From Prodigiosinella aquatilis (GTDB taxonomy: Bacteria; Pseudomonadota; Gammaproteobacteria; Enterobacterales; Enterobacteriaceae), in NCBI GenBank assembly GCA_030388725.1, contig CP128857.1, positions 2,232,001 to 2,296,000 of the forward strand: a stretch of 64,000 nucleotides of DNA. The letters are read 5' to 3'. Shown one piece after another: positions 53,799-62,457 of the stretch. The translations under genes and the position numbers were made by a program. How positions within the stretch are numbered: position 1 is the first letter of the stretch; the number at the start of each line of letters is the position of its first letter. The notes under the pieces were generated by a model. The model was not told the DNA's origin. It made no database searches and saw only the letters and a program-made list of their open reading frames with translations.

Positions 53799-55463
53799 CT
53801 AGGATAACACCGGTATCATTGATACTGCTGCGACGGCATCCCGCGACGCGGGATCAGCCGGTCGGGGTAATGAAAACAGAGAGACCGAGGCGGTTAGTTG
53901 TTCCGCTTGTTCCAGTAATGATGTGCAAGTTTGAGCCGACGCCGCTACCTGTCCGGCATTTTGCCGGACCGTATCATTAAGCGTACTGATTCGGTTGGTG
54001 ACTTCGTGGATACTCTGGTTTTGTTGCAGTGAAATAGTGGCGATGTCGTTCAGGAATGTGCATGTCTCTTTCGCTGCCCGAATGATCTCCTGCAAACTGT
54101 CATTCAAACGGGTTACCAATTGTGCACCGGTGGTTACACTGTCATCGGATTCACGAATCAGGACATTAATATTTTGTGCAGAGTTGCTACTCTGTGCCGC
54201 TAGTGTTCCCACTTCTCGCGCAACAACGGAGAATCCCCGCCCCATATCACCGGCGCGGGCAGCTTCAATGGCGGCGTTCAACGACAAAATGTGCGTCTGA
54301 AACGCAACATTTTCAATCATACTGATAACTTCCGTCATCTCCTTGGTGCGCCCGGAAATATTCAACATGGCGCTTTTGACATCATTCATCATGTCTTCGC
54401 CACGCTCAGCGATGTGGCTCGCTTCTTCTGCATGGTGACTGGCCTGCTGAGTATGATGTGAATTTTGCTCCAAATGCTGACTGAGTTGGATAATATGCTC
54501 AGTGGTGGCTTTCAGCTCCAGTGACTGACGGTTAGCTTGAGTCGATAGCGTCTGGTTATCATTGGTGACATGATCAAGCTGTACCGCCATATTTTCGATG
54601 CCTTGGCGAACCTGATTTATCAGGTCAACCAATCCGCTTTGCATTTGGATCACACTGTCATTTAATTGGGATATTTCACGGGTGGCGCGTTTTTCAGTTT
54701 TTATAGTATGAGAGAGATCACCTGCGGCAATTAATTGCAAATGATCGGTAATACGCTTCAAGGGGCGAATAATGGTTTTATTCACGCCTGCCCATACCAT
54801 GGCGGATACTATCATTAATAACCCCAGCACGATGATGAAAATGGTATGCGCTTCATCCAGATTGTTAAGTAATTTCTGACTGTGTTGCTTCTGTTGAGTG
54901 TCATTGTCCTGTAGATAACGAGAGTACTTTTTTGTGAAGTCGTTTTGGTAAGCCTGAATAGGGACGGAGAAGAAAATATCAATCTGATTGCTTTTTTTAA
55001 TGCTTTCCGCCACTTCTCGTAGACCGGCATAGAGTTGTTGGTAACTGACTTTCAATGCGGCAAAGGCTGGATTTTTCTGTGCGGCGGTGCGGGTATTGAG
55101 TTGTTGATAATGTTTCTCGGCTTGTTGTAAAGACGTTTCTGCCTCATTCATCAGGCTGTGCCAACTGCCGACAGAGCCTGTTTCTTTATCAACCATCAAA
55201 TAGATGCCTGCGCGATTCAGTTTGTCACTGGCATTCATGATCTCCATGCGGGATTGATCCATTAATGCTTGTTGCTGTCGTAATGTTTCATTGGCTGCGC
55301 TATCTAGTCGCACCTGAGTCATGGTTTTTGTGATGATCCCGACTGAAAAAATTTGCAGTAAAGAGAATAACCCGATAATCAACAACAAACCGGAAAGGAA
55401 ACTCAGCCGATATCGATGGAGCCTGCGCCATTTCCTGGTTTGTGATGTCGTGGACATTAACAT
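53799..55463 (-). CDS. Methyl-accepting chemotaxis protein
   Basis: A 554-residue transmembrane chemoreceptor. It has a first transmembrane helix (FLSGLLLIIGLFSLLQIFSVGI), a periplasmic helical ligand domain of about 150 residues (Tar/Tsr-like), a second transmembrane helix (IFIIVLGLLMIVSAMVWAGV), a HAMP domain (RPLKRITDHLQLIAAGDLSHTIK) and the signalling domain. The tip reads IENVAFQTHILSLNAAIEAARAGDMGRG. Two tip positions differ from the common sequence: N in FQTNIL is H, and R in the following EVR is G. There is no C-terminal NWETF-type pentapeptide for CheR/CheB binding. The ligand is unknown. It separates yciY from yciI, where E. coli has no such gene. Confidence 0.92.
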   Translation of the reverse strand: MLMSTTSQTRKWRRLHRYRLSFLSGLLLIIGLFSLLQIFSVGIITKTMTQVRLDSAANETLRQQQALMDQSRMEIMNASDKLNRAGIYLMVDKETGSVGSWHSLMNEAETSLQQAEKHYQQLNTRTAAQKNPAFAALKVSYQQLYAGLREVAESIKKSNQIDIFFSVPIQAYQNDFTKKYSRYLQDNDTQQKQHSQKLLNNLDEAHTIFIIVLGLLMIVSAMVWAGVNKTIIRPLKRITDHLQLIAAGDLSHTIKTEKRATREISQLNDSVIQMQSGLVDLINQVRQGIENMAVQLDHVTNDNQTLSTQANRQSLELKATTEHIIQLSQHLEQNSHHTQQASHHAEEASHIAERGEDMMNDVKSAMLNISGRTKEMTEVISMIENVAFQTHILSLNAAIEAARAGDMGRGFSVVAREVGTLAAQSSNSAQNINVLIRESDDSVTTGAQLVTRLNDSLQEIIRAAKETCTFLNDIATISLQQNQSIHEVTNRISTLNDTVRQNAGQVAASAQTCTSLLEQAEQLTASVSLFSLPRPADPASRDAVAAVSMIPVLS

Positions 55464-55593
55464 ATATTTTGACTCTCTACAGATTAAGAGTCGTCAAAAT
55501 ATCATCGTTAAATGACTAAAATATTTCAGATAATAGTCGAAGGAATGGAGATCTGACTTATTGATACTGCTATTGATCTCCATCATTTTAGAA

Positions 55594-55890
55594 TTAAAAA
55601 ACTTTCTTGAACGGTTTCACCGTGACGCTGCTATAGACGCCAGCTGCGGCGTAAGGATCGGCCTCTGCCCAGAATTCGGCCTCATGCAGGGAGTCAAATT
55701 CAGCGATGATAACTGAACCGGTAAAACCTGCTGTGCCGGGCTCCTCACTGTCAACGGCGGGGAGCGGCCCAGCGGTTAAAAGACGTCCCTGATCTCGCAG
55801 TGTTTGCAGTCGGGCCAGATGATCTGGTCGGGCAGCCAGACGTTGCGCTAAGGAGTCGGGTGTGTCAGTAGCGTAAATAAGATAAAGCAT
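55594..55890 (-). CDS. yciI: YciI-like protein
   Basis: A 98-residue YCII-family protein with a ferredoxin-like fold. Family blocks are YLIYATDTPDSLAQRLAARPDHLARL, LLTAGPLPAVD and EFWAEADPYAAAGVYSSVTVKPFKKVF, with the conserved His and Asp. The substrate and role are unknown. Divergent from tonB across a 231-base gap, as in E. coli. Confidence 0.93.
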   Translation of the reverse strand: MLYLIYATDTPDSLAQRLAARPDHLARLQTLRDQGRLLTAGPLPAVDSEEPGTAGFTGSVIIAEFDSLHEAEFWAEADPYAAAGVYSSVTVKPFKKVF

Positions 55891-56065
55891 TAAAGTAACC
55901 CTCAGTAGTCATCGCTATGCCGAGTGATAGCGGGAGATGTTTTGAGATAACATTTCAGAACGGAGATTCTAGCATAGGGAATGTCTGTAAAAGGGAAACT
56001 GATTGACGCTGTAGCTGAATATCCATCTTAATCACCGGTTTTTAACAATGTGCCTCAATGCTATT

Positions 56066-56084
56066 GAATATGATTGCTATTTGC
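56066..56084 (+). promoter_or_regulatory. Candidate Fur box ahead of tonB
   Basis: GAATATGATTGCTATTTGC matches the 19-base Fur consensus at 11 of 19 positions by eye. It lies about 40 bases before tonB, a gene repressed by Fur-Fe in E. coli. The match is modest. Confidence 0.4.
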
Positions 56085-56121
56085 ATTTAAAATCGGAGTC
56101 CTAAGAGGACAATGTAATACT

Positions 56122-56850
56122 ATGCCGCAAAAAAAGTTTTTCCTTGCTAGCCGATTCTCATGGCCTTTCATTCTTTCAGTTGGCTTTCATTGTCTATTGA
56201 TTGCCGGACTGCTGTACGCATCCCTGAATAGTCCCACAATAACCTTACCGACGGAATCGCAACCCATCAATGTGGTGATGGTTAATCCCGCTGTCCTGGA
56301 GGCTACTCCGGCGTCACGGCCCAAAGAAACTTCACCTTCAGAGCCAATGCATGAACCTGAACTACAGCCAAAACCCGTACCTGAGCCGGTTCCGGTTCCA
56401 TTGCCTGAGCCCAAGCCAAAACCAAAACCAAGACCGGTGAAGAAAATCAAACCATCCAAGCCGCCTATTCGCCAGCGCGCTGTAGAAAAACAGCCACCGT
56501 CACACCTCACCAGTGATGAACCATTACTGTCGGCAAACAAGGCGCCAGTTAGACAGTCTCCGACCGTTAACGTGCCATCGTCCGGTCCTCGGCCTCTCAG
56601 CCGTGCTCAACCGGAATATCCGGCGCGTGCTTTTGCTTTGCGCATTGAAGGGCGGGTTAAGTTGCAGTTTGACGTTAACGCATCCGGCAGAGTGGATAAT
56701 GTGCGCGTGTTATCGGCTGAGCCTAAAAATATGTTTGAGCGTGATATCAAACAAGCGATGCGTAAATGGCGTTATGAAGAGAATAAGCCAGCCAAGGATT
56801 TGGTGGTGACCATTATGTTCAAAATTAATGGTGGGGCGGCGATGGAGTGA
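56122..56850 (+). CDS. tonB: TonB, energy transducer of outer-membrane receptors
   Basis: TonB (242 aa) carries energy from the ExbBD motor to outer-membrane receptors for siderophores and vitamin B12. The N-terminal transmembrane anchor has the SxxxH motif (FILSVGFHCLLIAGLLY). A Pro-rich spacer with EP and KP repeats (EPVPVPLPEPKPKPKPRPVKKIKP) spans the periplasm, and the C-terminal domain (about 165-240) has YPARAFALRIEGRVKLQFDV and VRVLSAEPKNMFERDIKQAMRKWRYE. The ATG at 56122 is chosen because the earlier frame start at 56074 precedes the promoter-like region. Divergent from yciI. Confidence 0.95.
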   Translation: MPQKKFFLASRFSWPFILSVGFHCLLIAGLLYASLNSPTITLPTESQPINVVMVNPAVLEATPASRPKETSPSEPMHEPELQPKPVPEPVPVPLPEPKPKPKPRPVKKIKPSKPPIRQRAVEKQPPSHLTSDEPLLSANKAPVRQSPTVNVPSSGPRPLSRAQPEYPARAFALRIEGRVKLQFDVNASGRVDNVRVLSAEPKNMFERDIKQAMRKWRYEENKPAKDLVVTIMFKINGGAAME

Positions 56851-56872
56851 TTGTCTCAATATCGGGAGATTA

Positions 56873-56895
56873 GGCGCTATCATCAAGATAGCGCC
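56873..56895. terminator. Terminator between tonB and yciA
   Basis: A perfect 9-bp stem GGCGCTATC/GATAGCGCC with a 5-base loop lies between the convergent tonB and yciA and can serve both. Confidence 0.75.
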
Positions 56896-56906
56896 ATTCT
56901 GGGGTA

Positions 56907-57335
56907 TCATCCCTGATCCAGCGCAAAATGGCCCTTTCCAGAGGGTAATTCCCGTGGCCTTCCGTCATCGTCAACCGCTACATAGGTAAACAGTGCCTCG
57001 GTGGCTCGATAACGTTGTCCAATGGGTGCGGAAGAGACTTTCTTCACCCACACTTCTACATTAATGGTGATTGAACTGCGACCAGTTCGGGTACAAAGGG
57101 CATAACAGCAAACTACGTCGCCGACAGCTACTGATTTGAGAAAGGTCATACCGTCTACACGGACGGTAACTACCCGGCCTTCTGCGATTTCCTTAGCCAG
57201 AATCGCACCGCCAATATCCATCTGGGACATTAACCAGCCACCAAAAATATCACCGTTAGCATTGGTATCCGCAGGCATCGCCAGTGTTCGGAGTACCAAT
57301 TCACCATGGGGTAGTATTACGTCTTGTTTGTTCAT
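56907..57335 (-). CDS. yciA: Acyl-CoA thioesterase YciA
   Basis: YciA (142 aa) is a hot-dog-fold acyl-CoA thioesterase with broad chain-length use. Family blocks are GELVLRTLAMPADTNANGDIFGGWLMSQMDIGGAI (the Asn-Asp active region) and the CoA-contacting VDGMTFLKSVAVGDVVCCYA. It lies 54 bases downstream of yciB in the same direction, as in E. coli. Confidence 0.93.
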   Translation of the reverse strand: MNKQDVILPHGELVLRTLAMPADTNANGDIFGGWLMSQMDIGGAILAKEIAEGRVVTVRVDGMTFLKSVAVGDVVCCYALCTRTGRSSITINVEVWVKKVSSAPIGQRYRATEALFTYVAVDDDGRPRELPSGKGHFALDQG

Positions 57336-57388
57336 CGTAGTATCAACTAAAAAGTGTGAGTAATATGAATGCGTGTTTAAGCGTCAAA

Positions 57389-57952
57389 TTAGGTATCGCG
57401 TTCATCATGTTCCGGTTTTCCCGGTTCAATCGATAGATGGCGATAAATGTAGAGCCCACACAGTAAGGTAAATACCAGCGTAAGACCGGTTAATCCAAAC
57501 ACCTTGAAATTAACCCAAACACTTTGCGGCATCCAGAAGGCAATATAAATATTTGCCAGGCCGCAGATAATGAAAAAGAGCGCCCATGAGACGTTAAGTT
57601 TTGCCCATATCTGCTGTGGCAGAGTGATGTCCTTACCTAGCATCTGCTGGATAATAGGTCTCTTCATGACAAACTGGCTTACTAATAACACAGCTGCAAA
57701 CAGGGTATAAATAAAAGTGACTTTCCATTTTATGAACTGGTCGTTATGAAATATCAGCGTCAGGGAACCAAATATGACAACCATAACGAAGGTAATCAGC
57801 ATCATTTTTTCAATTTTGCGATAGATAAACCAGCTGATGAGCAGTGATGCGGCCGTAGCGGCGATCAATGCACCGGAGGCAACATAGATGTCGTAAAGCT
57901 TATAAAAAGTAAAGAAAACGATAAGGGGAATAAAATCAAGAAGTTGCTTCAT
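57389..57952 (-). CDS. yciB: YciB, inner-membrane septation protein A
   Basis: YciB (187 aa) is a five- or six-helix inner-membrane protein that interacts with envelope synthesis and division proteins in E. coli. It starts KQLLDFIPLIVFFTFYKLYDIYVASGAL and has KMMLITFVMVVIFGSLTLIFHNDQFIKWKVT and LNVSWALFFIICGLANIYIAFWMPQSVWVNFKVFG. The ATG at 57952 fits the family; a longer in-frame start at 57994 adds 14 basic residues. Second gene after yciC. Confidence 0.93.
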   Translation of the reverse strand: MKQLLDFIPLIVFFTFYKLYDIYVASGALIAATAASLLISWFIYRKIEKMMLITFVMVVIFGSLTLIFHNDQFIKWKVTFIYTLFAAVLLVSQFVMKRPIIQQMLGKDITLPQQIWAKLNVSWALFFIICGLANIYIAFWMPQSVWVNFKVFGLTGLTLVFTLLCGLYIYRHLSIEPGKPEHDERDT

Positions 57953-58080
57953 TGTGGTAATCCGTCGCTTAACCTTGTATTGGCGATAGACCATTTTATG
58001 GCTCTATCGGAAGTCATACTGTCACATCACCACCGGTAAAGCCAGAGGCTGGTGCCACTTGAATAGTAGCACCTCGGATA

Positions 58081-58833
58081 TCAGGCGCGTAAGAGCATAT
58101 ACAGACGGAACAGATAAATCAGTAACAGCGCGGAAATAAAGTTGCTGGCACCATTTATTATCACTGCCAATGCAGTAGGTGAAACCATCGGCATTTTAGC
58201 AACCAATAGTAAAAGAATAACTTTGACGATAAGCCATAACATAACTGCCGGTGCGGTAATCCGTAAATTGGCAAAGGCCAGTTTGCTACTGGCGCGCATG
58301 GAGAAGAGAATCCCACGCTTTTCACTAATGGCTATAATGGGCGATAAACTTAATGCAATTGCCAATAATATGCCCGGTACGATTACCAGCAATACACCGA
58401 TCTGGATAAGCAAGGTGCATATCAGGAGCAGTAGTAACAATTTTGGCAATAATGGTGCCGCCGCGCCGATTGCTCGCAAGGCGCTGGTGCGGGCACCTGC
58501 GGATACCATCTGGATCAACATCAGTACTCCACCCGTAAGCAGTGCATTACCGACAAGTGATGCGAATGTCCCTGCCGCTGATGCTTTTAACAAGACGAGT
58601 TGTTGTTCTGGCGTCATTTGCTGAATGAGCTCGCTCAATCCCGGCTGGTTGACAGAAGAGAGGTTAAGGCTGTCGCTGTTCAGTAGCTGTAGTTGGTCGC
58701 TATCTGGTGTAAAAACATGGTTGATAACGACAGTAATCAACGCTGCCGACAGTGCCAGCATCAGGATGCTGGCAAACTGGTTACGCGCAAAATACATCGT
58801 GTCACGGTACAACGTACTGGCCGTGATAGGCAT
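58081..58833 (-). CDS. yciC: YciC, UPF0259 membrane protein
   Basis: A 250-residue UPF0259 inner-membrane protein with about six hydrophobic segments. Blocks shared with E. coli YciC are TLYRDTMYFARNQFASILMLALSAALITVVINH, QQLVLLKASAAGTFASLVGNALLTGGVL and the C-terminal ALLLIYLFRLYMLL. The function is unknown; it is kept next to yciB in enterobacteria. The ATG at 58833 (MPITASTLYRD) is chosen over one nine codons upstream on family length. Confidence 0.92.
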   Translation of the reverse strand: MPITASTLYRDTMYFARNQFASILMLALSAALITVVINHVFTPDSDQLQLLNSDSLNLSSVNQPGLSELIQQMTPEQQLVLLKASAAGTFASLVGNALLTGGVLMLIQMVSAGARTSALRAIGAAAPLLPKLLLLLLICTLLIQIGVLLVIVPGILLAIALSLSPIIAISEKRGILFSMRASSKLAFANLRITAPAVMLWLIVKVILLLLVAKMPMVSPTALAVIINGASNFISALLLIYLFRLYMLLRA

Positions 58834-58949
58834 GAAAACTCCTTGGCAAAAGGTTATCAATCTAACTTGGTGGCTGATTGTAACTCGTTACGCTAGACAG
58901 TGGCACCCCGACAGTAATCACGATTATCTGTTTCTTTTTGTTCCGGACT

Positions 58950-59312
58950 TCAATCCTTAGGTTTAATCACTCTGGTTGCGATAAGTGCAGGAAGCCCGTA
59001 ATAGGCGCGGGCACGATCGCAAGCTTCATTTATCTGGCTATTTTCTCCTGATGGAGAAAATTCGTGACAAGTGGAAGGTCGATTGGCGTAAATTCGGCAC
59101 CGGACCGCAATACCAATTTCACCGTCTAATGCACAACAACGAGGCGATTTACGGTTTGTTCCCTGCATGCAACGCAGAAAAGGAGATATAGGTTCCGTTA
59201 GCGAGACAGGAACGGCGCCCACACCGTCATCAGCTTCGGCCCAATAGAAAGAAACGCGAAAATAACTACAGCAAGCACCGCATTGCATACAGGGGCTGAT
59301 GTATTCACTCAT
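58950..59312 (-). CDS. YkgJ-type cysteine-cluster protein
   Basis: A 120-residue member of the YkgJ/UPF0153 zinc- or iron-chelating family. It reads CMQCGACCSYFRVSFYWAEADD, with the CxxCxxCC cluster at the N-terminus, then RSPRCCALDG, VRCRIYANRPSTCHEFSPSGE and ACDRARAYYGLP. The pattern is close to E. coli YkgJ. Metal or Fe-S binding is inferred from the Cys set; the role is unknown. It lies upstream of ompW on the opposite strand. A relative, YcgN, is at 7778-8236. Confidence 0.88.
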   Translation of the reverse strand: MSEYISPCMQCGACCSYFRVSFYWAEADDGVGAVPVSLTEPISPFLRCMQGTNRKSPRCCALDGEIGIAVRCRIYANRPSTCHEFSPSGENSQINEACDRARAYYGLPALIATRVIKPKD

Positions 59313-59432
59313 TCTGATTATCCCGCCGACTTTCGTCAGTATTGAATCATGCGCAGTAGAAGAAATTTACGCCTAAATGAATCCTGTGACAGTTTTTATT
59401 TCAATGCCGTTTTTATGCCTTAAGGTCGATTT

Positions 59433-59446
59433 TTGATTTAGATCAA
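59433..59446 (+). promoter_or_regulatory. Perfect FNR box ahead of ompW
   Basis: TTGATTTAGATCAA matches the FNR consensus TTGAT-N4-ATCAA exactly and lies about 150 bases before ompW. OmpW expression is FNR-dependent in E. coli, which fits. The exact promoter class could not be set from a -10 match. Confidence 0.75.
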
Positions 59447-59591
59447 GTCTTGTATTTTTAATGACTTAGAGAAAATTGATGTGTGTAAAAATTTACCAAG
59501 AAACATGTCGAGATGTGATCTGGATTAAAACAAGAATACTTACCCGGGGGTATATTGCGCTCGACTTTAAACCATACAAAAGGGGTGGGTA

Positions 59592-60227
59592 ATGAAAAAG
59601 GCGTCTTTATTATTAATGGCAGCAGCGTTAATGCCAGCTTTTGCACAGGCTAATCAAGCGGGTGATATCATTGTTCGTGCAGGTACGGCTATCTTACGTC
59701 CTAATGAAGGTTCAGATAATGTGCTGGGGTCACTAGGGTCTTTTAACGTTGATAACAATACTCAATTGGGATTAACGTTCACTTATATGGCAACTGATAA
59801 TATTGGCGTGGAGTTACTGGCAGCTACGCCGTTCCAGCATAAAGTAGGCTTAAATGGTCTTGGTACAATTGCGGAAGTGAAACATCTGCCCCCTACATTA
59901 ATGGCTCAGTATTATTTTGGACAAAAAGAAGACAAGCTGCGCCCTTATTTAGGGGTTGGTGTGAACTATACAACCTTCTTTGATGAAAAATTCAATGATA
60001 CGGGTACAAACGCAGGTTTAAGTGATTTAAGTTTCACTGACTCCTGGGGGATAGCCGCCCAAGCCGGGTTGGATTATAACCTGAATAAAAACTGGTTACT
60101 GAATATGTCTCTCTGGTGGATGGATATTAGCACTGATGTGAAATTCAAGGCGAGCGGTCAAGATCAAACTGTCAGCACTCGTCTTGATCCCTGGTTATTT
60201 ATGTTTGCCGTAGGTTACAAGTTCTGA
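59592..60227 (+). CDS. ompW: OmpW, outer-membrane beta-barrel protein
   Basis: OmpW (211 aa) is a small eight-stranded outer-membrane barrel. A signal peptide is visible (MKKASLLLMAAALMPAFAQA, cleavage before NQAGDIIVRAG). Family blocks are GDIIVRAGTAILRPNEGSDNVLGSLGSFNVDNNTQLGLTF, PPTLMAQYYFG, RPYLGVGVNYTTFFDEKF and the terminal PWLFMFAVGYKF ending in Phe. Proposed roles in E. coli include small hydrophobic-molecule uptake and response to oxygen. A perfect FNR box lies upstream. Confidence 0.96.
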   Translation: MKKASLLLMAAALMPAFAQANQAGDIIVRAGTAILRPNEGSDNVLGSLGSFNVDNNTQLGLTFTYMATDNIGVELLAATPFQHKVGLNGLGTIAEVKHLPPTLMAQYYFGQKEDKLRPYLGVGVNYTTFFDEKFNDTGTNAGLSDLSFTDSWGIAAQAGLDYNLNKNWLLNMSLWWMDISTDVKFKASGQDQTVSTRLDPWLFMFAVGYKF

Positions 60228-60342
60228 GTTGATATCAATATATGATGAAAAAGCGGTAGCCTTCGCTTAGTTATTGTATGGCTTGTTAACTGAATTTATT
60301 TCACAATAAACTAACGACGAAAGGGTACTTTATGTGAAATAA

Positions 60343-60376
60343 AAGCGGCGGAATAGTTATCCCGCCGCTTTTTTAT
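60343..60376. terminator. Terminator between ompW and trpA
   Basis: AAGCGGCGG (60343-60351) pairs with CCGCCGCTT (60362-60370) around a 10-base loop and is followed by TTTTTA on the plus strand, with A-rich sequence on the other side for the opposite direction. It lies between the convergent ompW and trpA. Confidence 0.85.
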
Positions 60377-60455
60377 CTCATCCTGTCAGGTATTTATTTC
60401 CTGCATGATGTCAGATGAATGAGTTGATTATTACTCATTACACAATGAGACGCTT

Positions 60456-61268
60456 TTAGCGTGAAGGGCGGGTTGCCGCTTTCATGTTACGGACAAATTC
60501 ACTTAGTTGTTTCAACATTTCTTTTGGCTGCTTCTGGTATTGTTCAATAATTTTCACAATGGCAGAACCCGAAATGGCGCCAGCGGCACCCGCTTTTAAA
60601 ACCAGCTCGACCTGAGTGGGATCGGAAATTCCAAATCCTTGTAGCGGCGGTGCGGCGTGGTATTCATGCAGCTTGGCCAACAGGTGGTGCAGCGGTAATT
60701 GAGCCCGGGTTTCCGTCCCAGTCACCCCGGCACGGGACAGCAAATAAGTATAGCCACGCCCGTGAGATGCAATTTCACGTAGCAGTTCATCATCTGCATT
60801 GGGTGGGCAGATGAAGATAGGCGCAATGCTGTGACGCTGCGCCGCAGTACGGAATGGTGCTGACTCTTCCAGAGGAACATCCGCGACCAGTACAGAATCG
60901 ACGCCAACCTGGGCGCAGCGCTGGTAAAATGCGTCGATACCATTGCTGAACACCAGATTGGCATACATCAGTAATCCAATTGGCAATTCAGGGTATTTCT
61001 GCCGGATAACGGTGAGCATTTCAAAACAATGTTCAGGCGTTACTCCGGCTGCGAAGGCTCGCAAGGTCGCATTCTGTATCGTTGGGCCATCCGCCAGCGG
61101 ATCGGAAAACGGAATGCCTAATTCCAGCGCGTCGGCCCCCGAAGCAACCAGCGTATCAATAATTTGCAGTGATAGTTCAGGGGAAGGATCACCGAGTGTC
61201 ACAAAAGGTACAAAAGCACCTTCCTTCTTTTCTGCCAATCGACTAAACAAGGCATGGTAACGTTCCAT
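60456..61268 (-). CDS. trpA: Tryptophan synthase alpha subunit
   Basis: TrpA (270 aa) cleaves indole-3-glycerol phosphate to indole and glyceraldehyde 3-phosphate; indole passes through a tunnel to TrpB. Catalytic residues are Glu in ALELGIPFSDPLADGPTIQ and Asp in that same block, and the phosphate-binding GFGIS loop follows. The ATG at 61268 overlaps the trpB stop by one base (TGATG), the coupling seen in E. coli. An ATG one codon upstream also overlaps and is possible. Confidence 0.95.
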   Translation of the reverse strand: MERYHALFSRLAEKKEGAFVPFVTLGDPSPELSLQIIDTLVASGADALELGIPFSDPLADGPTIQNATLRAFAAGVTPEHCFEMLTVIRQKYPELPIGLLMYANLVFSNGIDAFYQRCAQVGVDSVLVADVPLEESAPFRTAAQRHSIAPIFICPPNADDELLREIASHGRGYTYLLSRAGVTGTETRAQLPLHHLLAKLHEYHAAPPLQGFGISDPTQVELVLKAGAAGAISGSAIVKIIEQYQKQPKEMLKQLSEFVRNMKAATRPSR

Positions 61269-62457
61269 CATATTTCTCCCCGAGCTTTCAGAATATCGTG
61301 AACTGTAAAAATGTCTTTGTCCCCACGACCGGAAAGGTTAACGACCAGGATTTGTTCTTTCTCCGGCTCTGCTTTAATCATTTTTAGCGCGTAGGCCAAT
61401 GCGTGAGAAGACTCCAACGCTGGAATTATCCCTTCATGGCGGGACAATTCCTTAAAGGCATCCAATGCTTCATCATCGGTTATTGAAACGTAATCCGCCC
61501 GACCAATGCTATTGAGATAGGCATGCTGTGGTCCCACTGATGGGAAATCTAGTCCGGCAGAAAGTGAATAGGACTCTTCAATCTGCCCATCAGCCGTTTG
61601 CATCATCGGTGATTTCATACCAAAGTAGATACCGACCCGACCATGTTTCAGCGGGGCGCCATGTTGTCCGGTTTCAATGCCCAACCCTGCAGGTTCAACA
61701 CCAATCAGGCGAACCGTTGGTTCGTCAATAAAGTCGGCAAACATGCCAATGGCGTTGGAGCCCCCCCGACACACGCGAGTACGGCGTCTGGCAGGCGACC
61801 TTCTCTTTCGAGCATTTGCGCCTTGGTTTCTTCGCCGATCATCCGCTGAAATTCTCGAACAATCGTGGGATAGGGATGCGGACCGGCAGCTGTTCCCAAT
61901 AGATAATGTGCTTGTTCATAACTGCCAGACCAATCTCGCAGTGCCTCATTGCAGGCGTCTTTCAGTGTAGCGGAACCACTGTGTACCGGGATGACTTCCG
62001 CGCCCATCAGTCGCATACGGAATACGTTTGGCGACTGGCGCTCTACATCTTTCGCTCCCATATAAATACGGCATTTTAGCCCAAGAAGCGCACAGGCTAA
62101 CGCCGTTGCCACTCCGTGCTGACCCGCACCGGTTTCAGCGATAATCTCTGTTTTCCCCATACGCAGGGCAAGTAATGCCTGTCCCAGAACCTGGTTGGTT
62201 TTGTGCGCGCCACCGTGCAGGAGGTCTTCCCGTTTCAGGTAAAGTTTGGTGCGGGTTCCCGCCGTCAGATTTTTACATAAGGTCAGCGCCGTGGGGCGCC
62301 CGGCGTAGTTTTTCAACAGGTCGGTAAACTCGGCCTGAAATTCAGGATCACGCTGTGCATTGACGAATGCATCTTCAAGCTGGCGCAACGCTGGCATTAG
62401 TATTTGTGGTACGTATTGTCCGCCAAACTCACCAAAATAAGGATTAAGTAACGTCAT
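61268..62457 (-). pseudogene. trpB: Tryptophan synthase beta subunit with a one-base frameshift
   Basis: TrpB makes tryptophan from indole and serine with pyridoxal phosphate. The two halves are in different frames. The first (62457 to about 61767) carries FGGQYVPQILMPALRQLEDAF and the Lys in GAHKTNQVLGQALLA. The second (about 61761 to 61268) resumes at SNAIGMFADFIDEPTVRLIGVEPAG and runs to the end. The break is exactly in the phosphate-binding loop (CVGGGSNA): seven G are present where eight would restore GGGS. With one added base the protein would be 396 residues, the family length, and no other damage is visible. A read error or assembly slip is as likely as a true loss of function. Confidence 0.88.

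Noticed and set aside
56187..56540. 117-codon minus-strand frame inside tonB
   Set aside because: It is antisense to the Pro-rich region, whose repeated codons give a Gly-rich open frame on the other strand.
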